A stretch of 64,000 bases of DNA from Azospirillum oryzae (GCF_900177515.1 NZ_FXAK01000007.1:1596501-1660500), one strand, 5' to 3'. Positions 33,645 to 42,108 are shown, counted from the stretch's first letter. Numbers and translations are program-made. The notes: generated from the sequence alone by a model not told the origin.

Positions 33645-35231
33645 ATGAATTTCGCACGCGCCATCGCCACCGTCGGCGGCCTGACCCTGCTGAGCCGGCT
33701 GGCCGGCTTCGCACGCGACATCCTGACAGCGGCGGTGCTCGGCGCCGGCCCGGTCGCCGACGCATTCTTCGTCGCGCTGAAACTGCCCAACCTGTTCCGC
33801 CGCCTGTTCGCGGAAGGCGCTTTCGGCGTCGCCTTCGTTCCGCTCTTCGCCGCCGAGTTGCAGACCCGCGGGCGGGCCGCCGCTATCCGCTTCGCGGAGG
33901 AGGCGTTGGCGATGCTGCTGGCGATGCTGCTGCCCTTCACGCTGGCCGCCATCGTCGCCATGCCCTGGCTGATGCACGGTCTCGCTCCCGGCTTTGCCGA
34001 CGAACCGGCCAAGTTCGCCCTGGCGGTGGACATGGCGCGGCTGACCTTTCCCTATCTGGCGCTGATCTCGCTGGTGGCGCTGTTGGGCGGCGTGCTGAAC
34101 GCGCTCGACCGCTTCGGCCCCTTCGCCGCCGCCCCCATCGCCTTTAACCTGACGCTGGTCGCCGCCCTGCTGGTTGCCCCGCGGCTGGGGCTGGAGCCCG
34201 GCACCACCATGGCGGCGGCGGTGACCCTGTCGGGCGCGGTGCAGGTCGGGTGGATGGCCTGGGCCTGCGGCAAGGCGGGCATCGCCCTGCGGCTGCGTCC
34301 GCCGCGCATGACGGAGGGAATGCGGCGGCTGTTCCGGCTGATCGGGCCGGGCGCAATCGGGGCCGGCGTCATGCAGATCAACCTATTCCTGAACATCGTG
34401 CTTGCCTCGCTGCTGCCGTCGGGCGCGGTGTCCTTCCTCTATTATGCCGACCGGCTGAACCAGATGCCGCTGGGCGTGATCGGCATCGCCATCGGCACCG
34501 CCCTTCTGCCGGTTCTGGCCCGTCATGTCGCCGCCGGGGACGAGCGGATGGTCCGCCATTACCTGAGCCGCGCGCTGGAGTTCAGCCTGCTGCTCGGCCT
34601 GCCGGCGGCGGTCGCGCTGGGCGTGGCGGGGGCGCCCATCGTCTCCGTCCTGTTCCAGCGCGGCGCCTTCGGTCCGGAGGAGGCGCAGGCCACGGCGATG
34701 GCGCTCGCCGCCTATGCCGTCGGCATCCCGGCCTATGTCATCGTGAAATCGCTGAACGCCGCCTTCTTTGCCCGCCACGACACGGTGACTCCGGTGCGGG
34801 TCGCCGTGATCGTAACGGTGGCCACCGCCCTGCTGGCGCTGCTGCTGATGCCCTGGCTGGGCCATGTCGGCATCGCGCTCGCGACCGGTTTGACGGCTTG
34901 GCTGGATGTCGGGCTGCTGGTGGCGGCGATGCGCCGGCGCGGCCTGTTCGACCTGGATGACCGGCTGAAGCGCCGCGCGCCGCGCATCGCGGTGGCGGCG
35001 GCGGGCATGGGGGCGGCGCTGCTGGTCGGCGACCATGTGCTGGCGCCCTGGCTGGCGGCTGCTTCCACAGCGGTGCGGTTCGCCGCGCTCGGACTGCTGG
35101 TGGCCGGTGGAGCGGTGGCCTTCGGACTGCTGGCGGTACTGCTGGGCGGGGCCAAGCTCGGGGACTTGAAGGGGATGCTGTCGAAATCCCCCTCGCCGCA
35201 AGGGGCAGAGGAGACGGCAAGTCATGGCTAG
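33645..35231 (+). CDS. murJ: Lipid II flippase MurJ (MviN)
   Basis: A 528-residue polytopic protein with about 14 helices that moves lipid II across the inner membrane for peptidoglycan synthesis. N-terminal family signature: TLLSRLAGFARDILTAAVLGAGPVADAFFVALKLPNLFRRLFAEGAFGVAFVPLFA. It also has YYADRLNQMPLGVIGIAIGTALLPVLAR and SVLFQRGAFGPEEAQATAMALAAYAVGIPAYVIVKSLNAAFFARHDTVTPVRVAV. The true start is the ATG at 33645; the open frame upstream is not conserved. It is followed by the SAM-II riboswitch of metZ. Confidence 0.96.
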   Translation: MNFARAIATVGGLTLLSRLAGFARDILTAAVLGAGPVADAFFVALKLPNLFRRLFAEGAFGVAFVPLFAAELQTRGRAAAIRFAEEALAMLLAMLLPFTLAAIVAMPWLMHGLAPGFADEPAKFALAVDMARLTFPYLALISLVALLGGVLNALDRFGPFAAAPIAFNLTLVAALLVAPRLGLEPGTTMAAAVTLSGAVQVGWMAWACGKAGIALRLRPPRMTEGMRRLFRLIGPGAIGAGVMQINLFLNIVLASLLPSGAVSFLYYADRLNQMPLGVIGIAIGTALLPVLARHVAAGDERMVRHYLSRALEFSLLLGLPAAVALGVAGAPIVSVLFQRGAFGPEEAQATAMALAAYAVGIPAYVIVKSLNAAFFARHDTVTPVRVAVIVTVATALLALLLMPWLGHVGIALATGLTAWLDVGLLVAAMRRRGLFDLDDRLKRRAPRIAVAAAGMGAALLVGDHVLAPWLAAASTAVRFAALGLLVAGGAVAFGLLAVLLGGAKLGDLKGMLSKSPSPQGAEETASHG

Positions 35232-35237
35232 CCCCAC

Positions 35238-35266
35238 TTGACGGCGGTCATAGGCAGTCGTACAAG
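35238..35266 (+). promoter_or_regulatory. metZ promoter
   Basis: TTGACG, a 17-base spacer and TACAAG. Transcription would start near 35273, exactly at the first base of the SAM-II aptamer. Confidence 0.6.
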
Positions 35267-35272
35267 CGCATC

Positions 35273-35332
35273 CACGTGGTGATTTGGTCGACCGGCTTGC
35301 GGGCCACGTAAAACAACCCGCTAAAAAGGTCC
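35273..35332 (+). promoter_or_regulatory. SAM-II riboswitch
   Basis: P1 is ACGTGG (35274-35279) with CCACGT (35304-35309), preceding the conserved GTGATTTGG. The pseudoknot pairs GCGGG (about 35299-35303) with CCCGC before CTAAAAAGGTC. This is the SAM-II class, found almost only in alphaproteobacteria before methionine genes. A terminator follows directly, so it may work by transcription control. Confidence 0.92.
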
Positions 35333-35344
35333 GAGCCGCGTCCG

Positions 35345-35375
35345 CGCCTCGACCCGATCGGTCGGGGCGTTTTTT
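35345..35375 (+). terminator. Terminator in the metZ leader
   Basis: A 10-bp stem (35345-35354 with 35360-35369, one wobble pair) with a 5-base loop, followed by TTTTTT, between the SAM-II aptamer and metZ. Confidence 0.85.
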
Positions 35376-35425
35376 GTTTGCGGCCGGCCTCGCCCCACCG
35401 GCGATCATCAGGGGAGAGTTGCGGA

Positions 35426-36634
35426 ATGTCGCGCACCGATCATCGCAATCCGAACGTCGCAGGGCTGCGCCCGCGGTCCAAGCTGGTCCATGGCGGCATC
35501 CGCCGCTCGCAGTTCGACGAGACCTGCGAGGCGCTGTACCAGACCTCCGGCTTCGTCTACGGCTCGGCCGAGGAGGCGGAGAACGCCTTCGCCAACGACG
35601 GCTCGCGCCATGTCTATTCGCGATTCCGCAACCCGACCTCGGCGATGTTCGAGGACCGGCTGGCCGAGTATGAGGGCGCCGAATGGGCCTATGCCACCGC
35701 CAGCGGCATGGCGGCGGTGCATGGCGCGCTGATGAGCGGCCTGCGCGCCGGCGACCGGGTGGTGGCGCCGCGCGCGCTCTTCATCTCCTGCTACTGGATC
35801 CTGAAGGAGCTGTGCGGCCGTTACGGCATCGAGACGGTGTTCGTCGACGGCACCAACCTGACGGAGTGGGAAGAGGCGCTGTCCAAGCCGACAAAGGCGG
35901 TCTTCCTGGAAACCCCGTCGAACCCCGGGCTGGAGGTCGTCGATCTCCAGGCGGTCTGCGATCTCGCCCACAAGGCGGGCGCCGTGGTGGTCGCCGACAA
36001 CGCCTTCGCGACGCCGGTCCTGCAGCGTCCGTTCGACTTCGGCGCCGATGTCGTCATCTATTCCGCGACCAAGCACATCGACGGCCAGGGCCGCTGCCTG
36101 GGCGGCGTCATCCTGGCCAAGGACAAGAAGTACGCGTCGGAGGTCATCCATCCCTTCCTGCGCAACACCGGCCCCACCATCTCCCCCTTCAATTCCTGGC
36201 TGCTGCTGAAGGGCATGGAGACGCTGGAACTGCGCGTGCAGGCGCAGTCGGCGGCCGGGCTGCAGGTCGCGGAGTTCCTGGAAAGCCATCCGAAGGTCGC
36301 CCAGGTGCTGTACCCGCTGCTGCCCAGCCACCCGCAATATGATCTGGTGCGCAAGCAGATGACCGGCGGCGGCAACATGCTGTCGATCTTCCTGAAGGGC
36401 GGCAAGACCGAGGCGTTCAACACGCTGAACGGCCTGCGCATGGTGATGATCTCCAACAATCTCGGCGATTCGAAGAGCCTCATCACCCACCCCGCCACCA
36501 CCACCCACTCCAAGCTGACGGACGAGGAAAAGGTCGCCGCGCGGATCGAACCCGGCCTGCTGCGCCTGTCCGTTGGTCTCGAGGACCCCCAGGACATCAT
36601 CGAAGATCTCGACCGCGCGCTCGCCGAGGCGTAA
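35426..36634 (+). CDS. metZ: O-succinylhomoserine sulfhydrylase
   Basis: A 402-residue Cys/Met PLP enzyme that makes homocysteine directly from O-succinylhomoserine and sulfide. Signatures: LVHGGIRRSQFDETCEALYQTSGFVYGSAEEAENAF, YSRFRNPTSAMFEDRLAEYEGAEWAYATASGMAAVHGALM, DNAFATPVLQRPFDFGADVVIYSATKHIDGQGRCLGG (with the PLP lysine) and LGDSKSLITHPATTTHSKL. The start at 35426 follows GGGGAG. Control by SAM-II supports the methionine role. Together with metC at 10220 the cell has both direct sulfhydrylation and possibly transsulfuration. Confidence 0.94.
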   Translation: MSRTDHRNPNVAGLRPRSKLVHGGIRRSQFDETCEALYQTSGFVYGSAEEAENAFANDGSRHVYSRFRNPTSAMFEDRLAEYEGAEWAYATASGMAAVHGALMSGLRAGDRVVAPRALFISCYWILKELCGRYGIETVFVDGTNLTEWEEALSKPTKAVFLETPSNPGLEVVDLQAVCDLAHKAGAVVVADNAFATPVLQRPFDFGADVVIYSATKHIDGQGRCLGGVILAKDKKYASEVIHPFLRNTGPTISPFNSWLLLKGMETLELRVQAQSAAGLQVAEFLESHPKVAQVLYPLLPSHPQYDLVRKQMTGGGNMLSIFLKGGKTEAFNTLNGLRMVMISNNLGDSKSLITHPATTTHSKLTDEEKVAARIEPGLLRLSVGLEDPQDIIEDLDRALAEA

Positions 36635-36636
36635 AG

Positions 36637-36703
36637 ATCGTCCCGGAACTTATGCTGCAGTGCAGCGTTGAGGCTGCAGCCAAGTTCCGGCAACGATTTT
36701 TTT
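36637..36703 (+). terminator. metZ terminator containing an EcfG-type promoter
   Basis: A long interrupted stem (36637-36660 with 36674-36697; ATCGT/ACGAT, CCGGAACTT/AAGTTCCGG, CTGCAG/CTGCAG) is followed by TTTTTTT. The loop side carries the phasin promoter elements. Confidence 0.75.
36645..36669 (+). promoter_or_regulatory. EcfG (general stress) promoter of the phasin gene
   Basis: GGAAC (36645-36649), exactly 16 bases, then CGTT (36666-36669), a perfect match to the alphaproteobacterial EcfG consensus. The start would be near 36676, 44 bases before the phasin ATG. Confidence 0.65.
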
Positions 36704-36719
36704 GAGAGGGGCGACGCCC

Positions 36720-37235
36720 ATGGCATCACAGAACGCCGGCAACGGCCATCCCACCGACAGGCTTCTTGCGGTGGCGGGTCAGCTGACCAAGACCGGCCTT
36801 CGCAGCAGCGAAATGGGCGTCGCGGCGGCGCAGACCATCGGCTATCGCACGGCGATGATGACGGCGGCACTGGCGAACCCCATCGACTTCGCCAATCCGG
36901 AATTCATCCGCATGGGCTCGGAAAAGGTGGAGGCGGCGGTCGAGGCCTTCCATGCTGTCGCCACCGGCATCGGCGAATTCGGGCAGGCCTGGATCACCAT
37001 GATCACCAAGCAGACCCAGGCGGCGGCGGCCACCATCGGCGGGCTCGCCACCTGCAAGAACCCGGTGGAGATCGTCGACGTCCAGCAGCGCCTGCTCGCC
37101 GACGCGGTCGATGCCGGCATCCACGCCAATCTGCGCCTGATCGAGGCGACGGCGGCGCTGGCGGCTGCCAGCATGAACCCCGCCTACCGCAAGGTACGCG
37201 CCAACGCCCGCCGCCTCGCCCGCGAGCAGGTCTGA
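36720..37235 (+). CDS. Phasin family protein
   Basis: A 171-residue helical protein of the phasin family, which coats polyhydroxyalkanoate granules. The pattern reads EMGVAAAQTIGYRTAMMTAALANPIDFANPEFIRMGSEKVEAAVEAFHAVATGIGEFGQAWITMITKQTQAAAATI, then LRLIEATAALAAASMNPAYRKVRANARRLAREQV. It has no signal peptide. The ATG at 36720 follows GAGAGGGG. An EcfG-type promoter upstream suggests expression in stress and stationary phase. No PHA synthase gene is in the window. Confidence 0.85.
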   Translation: MASQNAGNGHPTDRLLAVAGQLTKTGLRSSEMGVAAAQTIGYRTAMMTAALANPIDFANPEFIRMGSEKVEAAVEAFHAVATGIGEFGQAWITMITKQTQAAAATIGGLATCKNPVEIVDVQQRLLADAVDAGIHANLRLIEATAALAAASMNPAYRKVRANARRLAREQV

Positions 37236-37239
37236 ACCA

Positions 37240-38184
37240 TTACACCACCTCCGCGGGGGCAAGGCGGCAGCAGCTGCCGTCCTGCTCCACCTGGATGGTG
37301 GCGTGACCGATGCCGAAACGGTCCTTCAGCACCGACGAGATCTCCCGCAGGAGACCATCATCCTGATCTGAGCCGGGACGCACCAGATGGGCGGTCAGCG
37401 CGGTTTCCGTCGTGCTGATCGGCCAGATGTGCAGGTCATGCACCTCTTCCACGCCCGACAGCCCGGCCAGATAGCGCTCCACCCCCGCCCGGTCGATGCC
37501 GTCGGGCACCGCGTCCATCGCCAGCCGCACCGAATCGCGCAGCAGTCCCCATGTGCCGGCGATGATGACCAGGGCGATGACGATGCTGGTCACCGGGTCC
37601 AGCCACAGCCAGCCGGTGAAGCGGATCGCCAGCGCCGCGACGACGACGCCCACCGACACCGCCGTGTCGGCCGCCATGTGCAGATAGGCGCCGCGCAAGT
37701 TGATGTCCTGCTTCTGCCCGCCCATGAACAGCCATGCGGTCCAGGCGTTGATGACGATGCCGATCATCGCCACCACCATCACCGTCGTTTCCGCCACCGG
37801 CTGCGGGTCGGCAAGACGATTGGCCGCCTCCAGCAGGATGGCGCCGACGGCGATCAGCAGGATCATTGCGTTCAGCAGCGACGCCAGGATCGAAGCGTTG
37901 CCATAGCCGTAGGTGTAGCGCCCCTGCGGCATCCGCCGGCTCAGCCACGCCGCACCCCAGGCCAGCAGCAGCCCCATCACGTCGCTGAGATTGTGCCCGG
38001 CATCCGCCAGCAGTGCCGTGGAGTTCGCGAGTAGGCCATAGACCGCCTCCACCACCACGAACCCGATGTTCAGAAATGCCCCCAGCGCGAAGGAGCGGTC
38101 GTAGCGTGCGGGCCCGTGCTGGTGATGTTCGCCGTGGTTGTGGCCCGCTTCGGAAGAACCGCCATGGGAATGGCCGTGCGGCAT
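37240..38184 (-). CDS. Cation diffusion facilitator (Zn/Co/Cd efflux)
   Basis: A 314-residue CDF transporter with a His-rich N-terminus (MPHGHSHGGSSEAGHNHGEHHQHG), six helices, and the metal-site motifs LLADAGHNLSDVMGLLLAWG (TM2) and YLHMAADTAVSVGVVVAAL (TM5), followed by a cytoplasmic ferredoxin-like domain (GVEEVHDLHIWPISTTETALTAHLV). The HxxxD metal site fits zinc. I start at the ATG 38184, after GAGG. It is convergent with the phasin gene, with only 4 bases between stop codons, and divergent from the OsmC gene. Confidence 0.92.
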   Translation of the reverse strand: MPHGHSHGGSSEAGHNHGEHHQHGPARYDRSFALGAFLNIGFVVVEAVYGLLANSTALLADAGHNLSDVMGLLLAWGAAWLSRRMPQGRYTYGYGNASILASLLNAMILLIAVGAILLEAANRLADPQPVAETTVMVVAMIGIVINAWTAWLFMGGQKQDINLRGAYLHMAADTAVSVGVVVAALAIRFTGWLWLDPVTSIVIALVIIAGTWGLLRDSVRLAMDAVPDGIDRAGVERYLAGLSGVEEVHDLHIWPISTTETALTAHLVRPGSDQDDGLLREISSVLKDRFGIGHATIQVEQDGSCCRLAPAEVV

Positions 38185-38351
38185 GGGTTTAGGCCTCGTC
38201 GTCGCAATACACGTCACAGTACCGACTTTGGACGCCGCCGCGCCGCCGGACAAGTCCGGCGACCGGGGCGCTGCATCCCCTTGCGTCGCCCCGCCGCGGC
38301 GCCTAGCTTCGCGCGGTCACTCGCGATCAACAGTGAACGAAGGAAATGGTC

Positions 38352-38771
38352 ATGAAGGCGCGCGTCACTTGGGTGGACGGCAAGATGTTCGTCGGCGAAT
38401 CCGGCAGCGGCCATGCCGTGGTGATGGACGGCGCCCCGGAATCCGGCGGTCGCAATGCCGGCATCCGCCCGATGGAAATGCTGCTGATCGGCATGGGCGG
38501 CTGCACCTGCTTCGACGTGGTTATGATCCTGGAAAAGGGCCGCCAGCAGATCACCGACTGCGTCGCCGCCATCGAGGCCGAGCGGGCGGACACCGAACCG
38601 AAGGTCTTCACCAAGATCCACGTTCATTTCACCGTGACCGGCCGCAAGCTGGACCCCACCAAGGTGGAACGCGCCATCGCCCTGTCGGCGGAGAAATACT
38701 GCTCCGCCTCGATCATGCTGGGTCAGACCGCCACCATCACCCATGACTTCGAGGTGATCGAGGCGCCGTAA
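38352..38771 (+). CDS. OsmC family protein
   Basis: A 139-residue OsmC/YhfA-like protein. Visible: MKARVTWVDGKMFVGESGSGHAVVMDGAPESGGRNAGIRPMEMLLIGMGGCTCFDVVMILEKGRQ, with cysteines 51 and 53 (GCTC), and a second conserved cysteine in SAEKYCSASIMLG. OsmC proteins reduce organic hydroperoxides with paired cysteines. The YhfA branch is less studied. The start at 38352 has AGGAA at a better distance than the ATG at 38346. Confidence 0.87.
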   Translation: MKARVTWVDGKMFVGESGSGHAVVMDGAPESGGRNAGIRPMEMLLIGMGGCTCFDVVMILEKGRQQITDCVAAIEAERADTEPKVFTKIHVHFTVTGRKLDPTKVERAIALSAEKYCSASIMLGQTATITHDFEVIEAP

Positions 38772-38860
38772 CGGCGGCCGCGTTCACATCTTTTCAGTTG
38801 CATTCATACGCATGACTCGCGAAGGATCGGATTGCATCTCCGACCCTTCGCGATCACCGC

Positions 38861-40939
38861 GTGCGACCCGCTGCACTTCTCGTTCTTCTTGCTGCATCCC
38901 CGGCTCTGGCCCCCGCCCTGGCCGATGAGGCGCGATACAGCCTGTCCGACTGGGGCGGGATCGGGCTGTTGCAGATGCCGAATGCCCGCATGGCGCCAGA
39001 CGGCTCGATGAGCGGCGGGCTGACCGCGCTCGGCGACCTGCACCGCCACTACACCATATCCGCCCAGCCGCTGCCTTGGCTGGAGGTCACCGCGCGCAAC
39101 AGCGCCTATCCCGGCTATTACGGCCTCTCGGAGCCCGGCCTCGACCTGAAGCTCCGGTTGCGGCGGGAGGACGAGCGCGGGCCGGCGCTGGTGATCGGCG
39201 GGCGCGATGTCACCGGATCGGGATTGGACCTGCCGGGCAAGGGCCGCTTTGCCGGCGAGTACATCGCGCTGTCGCGGCGCTGGTGGGATTTGGACCTGAC
39301 GCTCGGCATGGGATGGGGCACGCTGGGGGAGGGCGGGCAGTTGCGCAACCCGCTGCGTTTCCTGGGCGGCCGTTTCCGCCGTGATCGCGATCCGTCGGCA
39401 TGGCCGACCACGCGCGGTCCCAAGGCGTGGTTCACCGGCGAGCGGGTGGCGCTGTTCGGCGGGGTCGAGTGGCACACGCCGGTCGATGGACTGAGCCTGA
39501 AGCTGGAATCCTCCGGCGACCGCTTCCGGGCCCAGCGGCAGGACGAACCGGGATTCGATCCCGGCAGCCGCTACAGCCTGGGCTTGTCCTGGCGTCCGGT
39601 GTCCTGGGCCGACCTCGGGGTGGCCTACGAGCAGGGCAGACGATTGATGCTGCGGTTGTCGGTGCGCTTCGACCCGGCGGTGGACGCCGACCGCCCCGAC
39701 CGCCCTCCCCCCGGCGTCGGGCCGCGCCCGTCCGCCGGGTCCACCCTGTCGGCCGACGCCATCGCCCTGGTGGCCCGCAGCCGCGGTTTGCCGGTGCGCG
39801 CGGCGCACATCGAGGGAGAGATGGCGACCCTGTGGCTCGATCCGGCCGGGAGCGGACGGATGCCGCTGGCGCGCGAAGTCGGCGACGCCGCCCGCCTGCT
39901 GGCCGATCTGGCGCCGCCGCAGGTCGAGCGGTTGCGCGTCGTCACCGGTGCGGGTGGCCTGGATACGGCCTCCGTTACCCTCCTGCGCCGCGACCTGGAA
40001 CGGGCTGCCAATCACCGCGGCAGCGCCGAGGAGATCTGGCGGACGACGCAATTTGCCGCCACGGCGGAGCCGCCGCCGGACTGGCGTCCGCGGCTGGACC
40101 TGTCCACCCGGCTGGTTGCCGGTTTCGATCTGGCGGAGTTGGGGACGGCGCTGGCCCAGCGCACCCACACCGATGTGATGCTACGGACGGAGCCTCTGCG
40201 CGGGCTGGTGCTGGGCGGCGGGCTGCGCATCAATGCGCCGGGCGATCTGCAATTGCTGGACACCAACGCCGTGCCGGCGGCGCAGCCGGTGCGCAGCGAC
40301 CTGCCGCGCTATGCCGACCGTCCGCTCGCGATCGACCATGCCTATGCGGCGTGGCTGACCAAGCCGGCAGACGGGCTGACGACGCGGCTGTCCGCCGGCC
40401 ATCTGGAGGAGATGTATGCGGGTTTCGGTGCCGAGGCCTTGTTGCAACCATTCACCGCCCGTTGGGCGCTCGGCCTCGACCTCAACCAAGTCTGGAAACG
40501 GCGACCGGAAAGCCTGCTGGCCTTCGACCGCGGCGACGCCCGCGGCACCGGGCATCTCAGTCTCTATTGGGAGAGCCCCGGCGCGGACACCACCACCGCG
40601 CTGCGGCTCGGCCGTTATCTCGGCGGCGATTGGGGCGGCACGGTGGAGGTGATGCGCCGCTTCGACGGCGGCATCGGCCTGACCGCCCACGCCACCTGGA
40701 CCGAGGGTCCGGACGGCGCCCAGAGCCGCTTCGGCGGGCGGATGGACTGGGGGCTGGCGCTGGTGGTGCCGATCGCCGCATCGGGATGGCTGCCGGTCGG
40801 CGGCACGGTCGAAACGGCGGTCCGCACTCTCGGCCGCGACGCCGGGCAGCGTCTGCAGCAACCACTTCCGCTCTACGATCTCCGCGTGCCGGGAGGCGTC
40901 GGCCGCCTCACCGGCACATGGTCGCACCTGCTGGAGTGA
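38861..40939 (+). CDS. YjbH domain outer-membrane protein
   Basis: A 692-residue protein with a signal peptide (RPAALLVLLAASPALAPALA) and a beta-barrel-like YjbH region: YSLSDWGGIGLLQMPNARMAPDGSMSGGLTALGDLHRHYTISAQPLPWLEVTARNSAY, then FKAE-like barrel repeats (WFTGERVALFGGVEWHTPVDGLSLKLE, RYSLGLSWRPVSWADLGVAYEQGRRLMLRLSVRF). YjbH proteins belong to an exopolysaccharide export system with YjbEFG, none of which is here. The start is a GTG at 38861 with no clear ribosome-binding site. The next gene is convergent. Confidence 0.83.
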   Translation: MRPAALLVLLAASPALAPALADEARYSLSDWGGIGLLQMPNARMAPDGSMSGGLTALGDLHRHYTISAQPLPWLEVTARNSAYPGYYGLSEPGLDLKLRLRREDERGPALVIGGRDVTGSGLDLPGKGRFAGEYIALSRRWWDLDLTLGMGWGTLGEGGQLRNPLRFLGGRFRRDRDPSAWPTTRGPKAWFTGERVALFGGVEWHTPVDGLSLKLESSGDRFRAQRQDEPGFDPGSRYSLGLSWRPVSWADLGVAYEQGRRLMLRLSVRFDPAVDADRPDRPPPGVGPRPSAGSTLSADAIALVARSRGLPVRAAHIEGEMATLWLDPAGSGRMPLAREVGDAARLLADLAPPQVERLRVVTGAGGLDTASVTLLRRDLERAANHRGSAEEIWRTTQFAATAEPPPDWRPRLDLSTRLVAGFDLAELGTALAQRTHTDVMLRTEPLRGLVLGGGLRINAPGDLQLLDTNAVPAAQPVRSDLPRYADRPLAIDHAYAAWLTKPADGLTTRLSAGHLEEMYAGFGAEALLQPFTARWALGLDLNQVWKRRPESLLAFDRGDARGTGHLSLYWESPGADTTTALRLGRYLGGDWGGTVEVMRRFDGGIGLTAHATWTEGPDGAQSRFGGRMDWGLALVVPIAASGWLPVGGTVETAVRTLGRDAGQRLQQPLPLYDLRVPGGVGRLTGTWSHLLE

Positions 40940-40941
40940 CG

Positions 40942-41337
40942 TCAGCGGGCCGGCTTGGTGGCCGGGGTCGGCGCGCGTGTCGTCGAGGAGTTTCGCGGGT
41001 CGAGGACCACGGTCGTCCACTCCCCTTGCGGCGTCATGGCATTGGCGACGTAACGGTCACCCTCCTTGCGGAAATCGCGCACCGACACATAACCGGCGGC
41101 GCTGAGTTGGTTCAGCAGCGTCGTTTGTTGCAGTTCGATCGGCTTCTGCCCCCGACCGCGGCGTCCGGCGAGATCGGAATTGGATCCGCCGGCGGAGCCC
41201 GTCAATCCGGAGACGTCGCCACCGGTGCTCCCCGAATAGGCGCCGGAATAGCTTTGCGAGTAGGTCTGCTGCGCCATCGCCGCCGGAACCACCGCGTATG
41301 AAGCGGCCATCGCCGCCAGGATCAATCCGGTCTTCAT
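40942..41337 (-). CDS. Secreted small protein with PepSY-like C-terminus
   Basis: A 131-residue exported protein: signal peptide MKTGLILAAMAASYAVVPAAMA, a Ser/Gly/Tyr-rich low-complexity stretch (TYSQSYSGAYSGSTGGDVSGLTGSAGGSNS), and a compact end, LLNQLSAAGYVSVRDFRKEGDRYVANAMTPQGEWTTVVLDPRNSS, similar to PepSY modules. Role unknown. The start at 41337 is chosen because the signal peptide begins there; the longer frame to 41580 is not protein-like. Confidence 0.65.
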   Translation of the reverse strand: MKTGLILAAMAASYAVVPAAMAQQTYSQSYSGAYSGSTGGDVSGLTGSAGGSNSDLAGRRGRGQKPIELQQTTLLNQLSAAGYVSVRDFRKEGDRYVANAMTPQGEWTTVVLDPRNSSTTRAPTPATKPAR

Positions 41338-41675
41338 AGGGTCCTCGCTTGTTGTCGTCCCCTCTGGCCGGCGATTGCCGGGCCTGATGATCCGGAAACG
41401 CGCCGGAAGCCCCATTGTTGCATAAATGCCAGTCCGCACCAGCCTTGCGGCGCCCCGATACTTCGGCCGATCAGGAACCGGGAACATCGCGCCGGCGGCA
41501 GTGTTCTGGTCTTCGAATGCCGCCGCACCGGCTGTGCTTACCGTCACCTTGGCCCGACTTGCCATCGAGGCAGTGTCCATGTGACGGAGACGACGGGACG
41601 GCGGGTGCGGCCACGACTTGTCTCATCTGTGACGCCGGCAGTCCTTGGTGACTATTCGGCCGACCGAGGGAGGGT

Positions 41676-41843
41676 ATGATGCTCTACTGGGCTCTTGTTT
41701 TCTTCGTCATCGCGCTGATCGCCGGCGCGCTCGGGTTCGGCGGGATCGCGTCGGCCAGCTCCGGCATCGCGCAGATCCTGTTCTTCCTGTTCCTGATCCT
41801 GTTCGCCATCAGCCTGATCATGGGTCTGGTGCGGCGACGGTAG
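41676..41843 (+). CDS. DUF1328 (YtjA-like) membrane protein
   Basis: A 55-residue protein, MMLYWALVFFVIALIAGALGFGGIASASSGIAQILFFLFLILFAISLIMGLVRRR, with two membrane helices and the GFGGIA loop typical of DUF1328. Function unknown; often stress-induced in alphaproteobacteria. Its ribosome-binding site, AGGGAGGGT (41667-41675), abuts the ATG and is complementary over 9 bases to the shared segment of the three FNR-box small RNAs. A weak EcfG-like site (GGAAC-N16-TGTT, 41481-41505) lies upstream. Confidence 0.88.
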   Translation: MMLYWALVFFVIALIAGALGFGGIASASSGIAQILFFLFLILFAISLIMGLVRRR

Positions 41844-41909
41844 GCAGAAGTCCAACCGGCCGGGCGATCGGCCCATGGGTTTCGCTGCCGGGACCTTTCC
41901 CGACGCGAA

Positions 41910-41934
41910 GGAACCATCGGCGGATCGCCCGGTT
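41910..41934 (+). promoter_or_regulatory. EcfG-like promoter before a candidate ncRNA
   Basis: GGAAC (41910-41914), 16 bases, then GGTT (41931-41934), one base from the CGTT consensus. Transcription would start near 41942. There is no open reading frame downstream before the terminator at 42028. Confidence 0.4.
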
Positions 41935-41941
41935 GACTACG

Positions 41942-42062
41942 GTATCTCCTGACGCTGCAACACTCTCTCCTCCAGAGGTGACGTCAGGGCCGGTGAGCCC
42001 GGGCGGCGCTTCGATTGTCCCCGCCTCCGGCGGCGTCCCAAGCGGGCGCCGCCGTTCTTTTT
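41942..42062 (+). ncRNA. Candidate noncoding RNA
   Basis: A 120-base interval between an EcfG-like promoter and a terminator, in the 343-base region between the DUF1328 and ECF sigma genes. I see no coding potential. It could instead be the tail of the DUF1328 transcript. Confidence 0.35.
42028..42062 (+). terminator. Rho-independent terminator
   Basis: An 8-bp stem CGGCGGCG/CGCCGCCG (42028-42035 with 42047-42054), extended inside by CCC/GGG, followed by TTCTTTTT. Confidence 0.8.
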
Positions 42063-42108
42063 CCCGTCATTGCGCCCGTCATGGCGGAAGCCGGAAGGGC
42101 GGCACATG

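Noticed and set aside
33429..33977. Upstream extension of the hybrid kinase reading frame
   Set aside because: It runs antisense through the start of murJ and has no protein-like composition.
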